From Nitrospira sp. bin75 (GTDB taxonomy: Bacteria; Nitrospirota; Nitrospiria; Nitrospirales; UBA8639), in NCBI GenBank assembly GCA_002238765.1, contig MPMZ01000006.1:1-64000 (forward strand): 64,000 nucleotides of DNA, in the 5' to 3' direction. The position numbers and the translations under genes are program-made. Below are positions 62,250 to 64,000 of the stretch, piece after piece; the first letter of the stretch is position 1; each line of letters begins with the position of its first letter. Under the pieces are notes generated by a model. It made no database searches. It saw only the letters and a program-made list of their open reading frames with translations, and was not told the origin of the DNA.

Positions 62250-63119
62250 ATGGAACAATTCGGACCAGGTTTAGCCGTCCTGCTCGGCATCGTGGAGGGA
62301 CTCACGGAGTATCTCCCCATCTCGTCGACGGGCCATCTCATTCTTTTCGGACACTGGTTGGGATTTACGGGTCACGCGGCGACCAGCGTCGAAATCTGTA
62401 TCCAGTTGGGGGCCGTGTTGGCCGTCGTAGCCTACGAACGCACCAAGATCCTTTCCTTATTGAGTCATGCCAACCAGGAACGGCGCAACTTGCGACGCCA
62501 CCTGCAAACCTCCACCTCTTCCTCGATGCACGTGGTCAGAACTTCCGCCGGCACGCATCACCATCTCTGGTTTCTCATCGGCTTGTGCGCGGCGTTTCTG
62601 CCAGCGGCAATGGTGGGATTATTGACTCATGAGTGGATCGAGGAGCACCTCTTCTCTCCTCGAACCGTGGCTCTGGGTCTCATCATCGGCGGGATCATCA
62701 TCCTGATCGTGGAAACCCGGCCCGGAATTGTTCGTTGTACGGTGTTGGAACACATCGGCCTGTCGCGGGCCGTGGGAATCGGGCTCGCCCAGTGCGTGGC
62801 ATTGATCCCGGGCATGTCACGTTCGGGATCGACCATTGTCGGAGGGCTTCTCCTGGGGTTGGAGCGAAGAGTCGCCACGGAATTTTCCTTCTTCCTCGCG
62901 CTTCCGACCATGTTCGCCGCCACCGGCTACAAATTCGTGCAGTCCTACCATCTCTTCAACACCCAGGATCTCCTGGCCTTGGGCATCGGCTTGATAGTTT
63001 CCTTTCTGGTGGCCTGGGCCGTCATCGCGGCGTTTCTCACCTACGTCAAACGACATACGCTGAAGGTGTTCGGCTATTACCGCGTGGGCCTGGGAACGAT
63101 TATTCTCCTCGTGGTGTAG
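62250..63119 (+). CDS. uppP: Undecaprenyl-diphosphatase UppP/BacA
   Basis: Integral membrane phosphatase recycling undecaprenyl pyrophosphate for wall and LPS synthesis. 289 residues; motif 1 GIVEGLTEYLPISSTGHLIL (catalytic Glu region) and motif 2 ALIPGMSRSGSTIVGGLLLG (Ser/Arg) are exact. Between helices there is a hydrophilic insertion of about 30 residues (NQERRNLRRHLQTSTSSSMH...) longer than in many homologues. ATG 62250 (MEQFGPGLAVLLG) is chosen over upstream starts. Nothing else related is adjacent. Confidence 0.96.
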   Translation: MEQFGPGLAVLLGIVEGLTEYLPISSTGHLILFGHWLGFTGHAATSVEICIQLGAVLAVVAYERTKILSLLSHANQERRNLRRHLQTSTSSSMHVVRTSAGTHHHLWFLIGLCAAFLPAAMVGLLTHEWIEEHLFSPRTVALGLIIGGIIILIVETRPGIVRCTVLEHIGLSRAVGIGLAQCVALIPGMSRSGSTIVGGLLLGLERRVATEFSFFLALPTMFAATGYKFVQSYHLFNTQDLLALGIGLIVSFLVAWAVIAAFLTYVKRHTLKVFGYYRVGLGTIILLVV

Positions 63120-63209
63120 TCACCTGATCATACGGACCGAGCAAACGGAACAGGGCATGAGGAAGATGAACGCTTGACACCTGACGTCTGGACGTCTACT
63201 CTGCGGATT

Positions 63210-64000
63210 ATGGAAGGGCAAGAGTCTCGACATTACCCCGGGCAAGTACGAGACGCCATCCTGCAGGTGCTGGCGTTGACATCCAAGCCATTGCCGATCA
63301 AGGAAATCGAAAACCGAGTTGAAAGAATTGCCGGGCCAATGCCCCCGTCGTCCATCCGGTCCTACTTGAGACTCAATACGCCGGACACCTTCGTTCGTGA
63401 GGAACGTGGAGTCTACAGTCTCCGGGCGCGAAGCTCCGAAGGCATCCAGCGGGAACTCGCGTATCCCCAACGGTGGGAAGAGCCGTTCGATTACGGAAAA
63501 TCCACCATGGTGAACGCCGATTGTTTTGATTGGATAGAAAGCCGGGAACCGAACAGTATCCATGCGGTGGTCACCGATCCGCCTTATGGTTTACACGAAT
63601 ACACGCCGGCGCAACAGCAAAAACTGCGTAAGGGCAAGGGCGGCGTCTGGCGAATACCCCCGTCTTTCGATGGCAACAGGCGTTCACCAGTTCCCCGCTT
63701 TACGACCTTGACGCAGCAGCAGTTGGAAGAGTTGGGTTCGTTTTTCTTTGTATGGGGGAAGTTGCTGCTTCCAAAACTCGTTCCCGGCGCACACGTCGTC
63801 GTTGCCTCCAACCCCCTTGTTTCCTACATCGTGTCGAACGCTCTGGTTGACGCCGGTTTGGAAAGGAGAGGAGAAATCGTACGCTTGACCATGACCATGC
63901 GCGGCGGCGACCGACCCAAGGGCGCTCACAAAAGATTCGGCGAGATCAGCGTCATGCCCCGCTCGATGTGGGAACCATGGATAGTGTGCAGAAAACCCAT
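63210..64000 (+). CDS. DNA methyltransferase (N6-adenine/N4-cytosine type), truncated by window end
   Basis: At least 263 residues, open to the window edge. The N-terminus (about 1-75) looks like a winged-helix domain (PGQVRDAILQVLALTSKPLP, IKEIENRVERIAG, EERGVYSLRAR). The catalytic part has the motif IV HAVVTDPPYGLHEYTPA near residue 123, followed by FFVWGKLLLPKLVPGAHVVV and ASNPLVSYIVSNALVDAGL. Motif IV before the SAM-binding motif I (not yet reached) suggests a beta-class enzyme. Whether a restriction partner follows cannot be seen. The start ATG 63210 has no strong ribosome site. Confidence 0.8.
   Translation, partial: MEGQESRHYPGQVRDAILQVLALTSKPLPIKEIENRVERIAGPMPPSSIRSYLRLNTPDTFVREERGVYSLRARSSEGIQRELAYPQRWEEPFDYGKSTMVNADCFDWIESREPNSIHAVVTDPPYGLHEYTPAQQQKLRKGKGGVWRIPPSFDGNRRSPVPRFTTLTQQQLEELGSFFFVWGKLLLPKLVPGAHVVVASNPLVSYIVSNALVDAGLERRGEIVRLTMTMRGGDRPKGAHKRFGEISVMPRSMWEPWIVCRKP

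Overview
The window looks like a chromosomal segment of a Nitrospira-type bacterium (phylum Nitrospirota). This is inferred from gene content, not from a database search. The evidence is a large c-type cytochrome / bc-like / bd-like operon with an ethylbenzene-dehydrogenase-gamma-like (NxrC-like) heme protein, a hopanoid cluster (shc, hpnG, hpnM, hpnH), the MEP isoprenoid genes dxs and ispG, an FAD-dependent ThyX, a Gram-negative envelope set (lnt, lolCD, uppP, outer-membrane barrel), and intergenic spaces packed with short dispersed palindromes.

Layout. 0-9 kb: metG, an arabinose-5-phosphate isomerase, a possible methyltransferase, a Kelch-repeat exported protein, a ComM-type ATPase and small unknowns. 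9-16.6 kb: threonine aldolase, a Sua5/YrdC protein, purD, purH, a LapA-like membrane protein, tRNA-Thr(CGU) and a UbiA prenyltransferase. 16.9-28.7 kb: one tight minus-strand operon of twelve genes encoding a b-type cytochrome, a Rieske protein fused to a PRC-barrel-like domain, two CydA-like integral membrane proteins, five c-type cytochromes with six CxxCH sites, an NxrC-like periplasmic heme-b protein, a small lipoprotein and an unknown membrane protein. 29-38 kb: hopanoid and isoprenoid genes on the minus strand, with tRNA-Cys(GCA). 38-47 kb: type IV pilin, TPR lipoprotein, dnaB, hisZ, serA, serC and a methyltransferase. 47-49 kb: a small, visibly AT-richer accessory cassette (RHH protein, ParA-like ATPase with an in-frame amber codon, unknown partner). 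49-63 kb: TPR protein, tandem-domain ThyX, an NSS-family transporter, lnt, prfB with its programmed frameshift, lysS, lolC, lolD, an outer-membrane barrel, a coiled-coil HhH lipoprotein and uppP. The window ends inside a DNA methyltransferase gene.

How the parts work together. The redox operon is the most striking unit. It combines quinol/cytochrome c oxidoreductase parts with two bd-like subunits and an NxrC-like protein, as would suit electron traffic between a periplasmic nitrite-oxidising or similar enzyme, the quinone pool and oxygen, in the forward or reverse direction. The hopanoid genes share their strand and neighbourhood with dxs and ispG, which feed the same C5 precursor pathway. 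lnt, lolC/D and uppP serve lipoprotein maturation, lipoprotein export and the wall-lipid cycle.

Sequence-quality or biology flags: dxs is broken at a homopolymer-rich stretch (33372-33425), parA carries one in-frame TAG, and hpnG has no ATG/GTG/TTG covering its conserved N-terminus.
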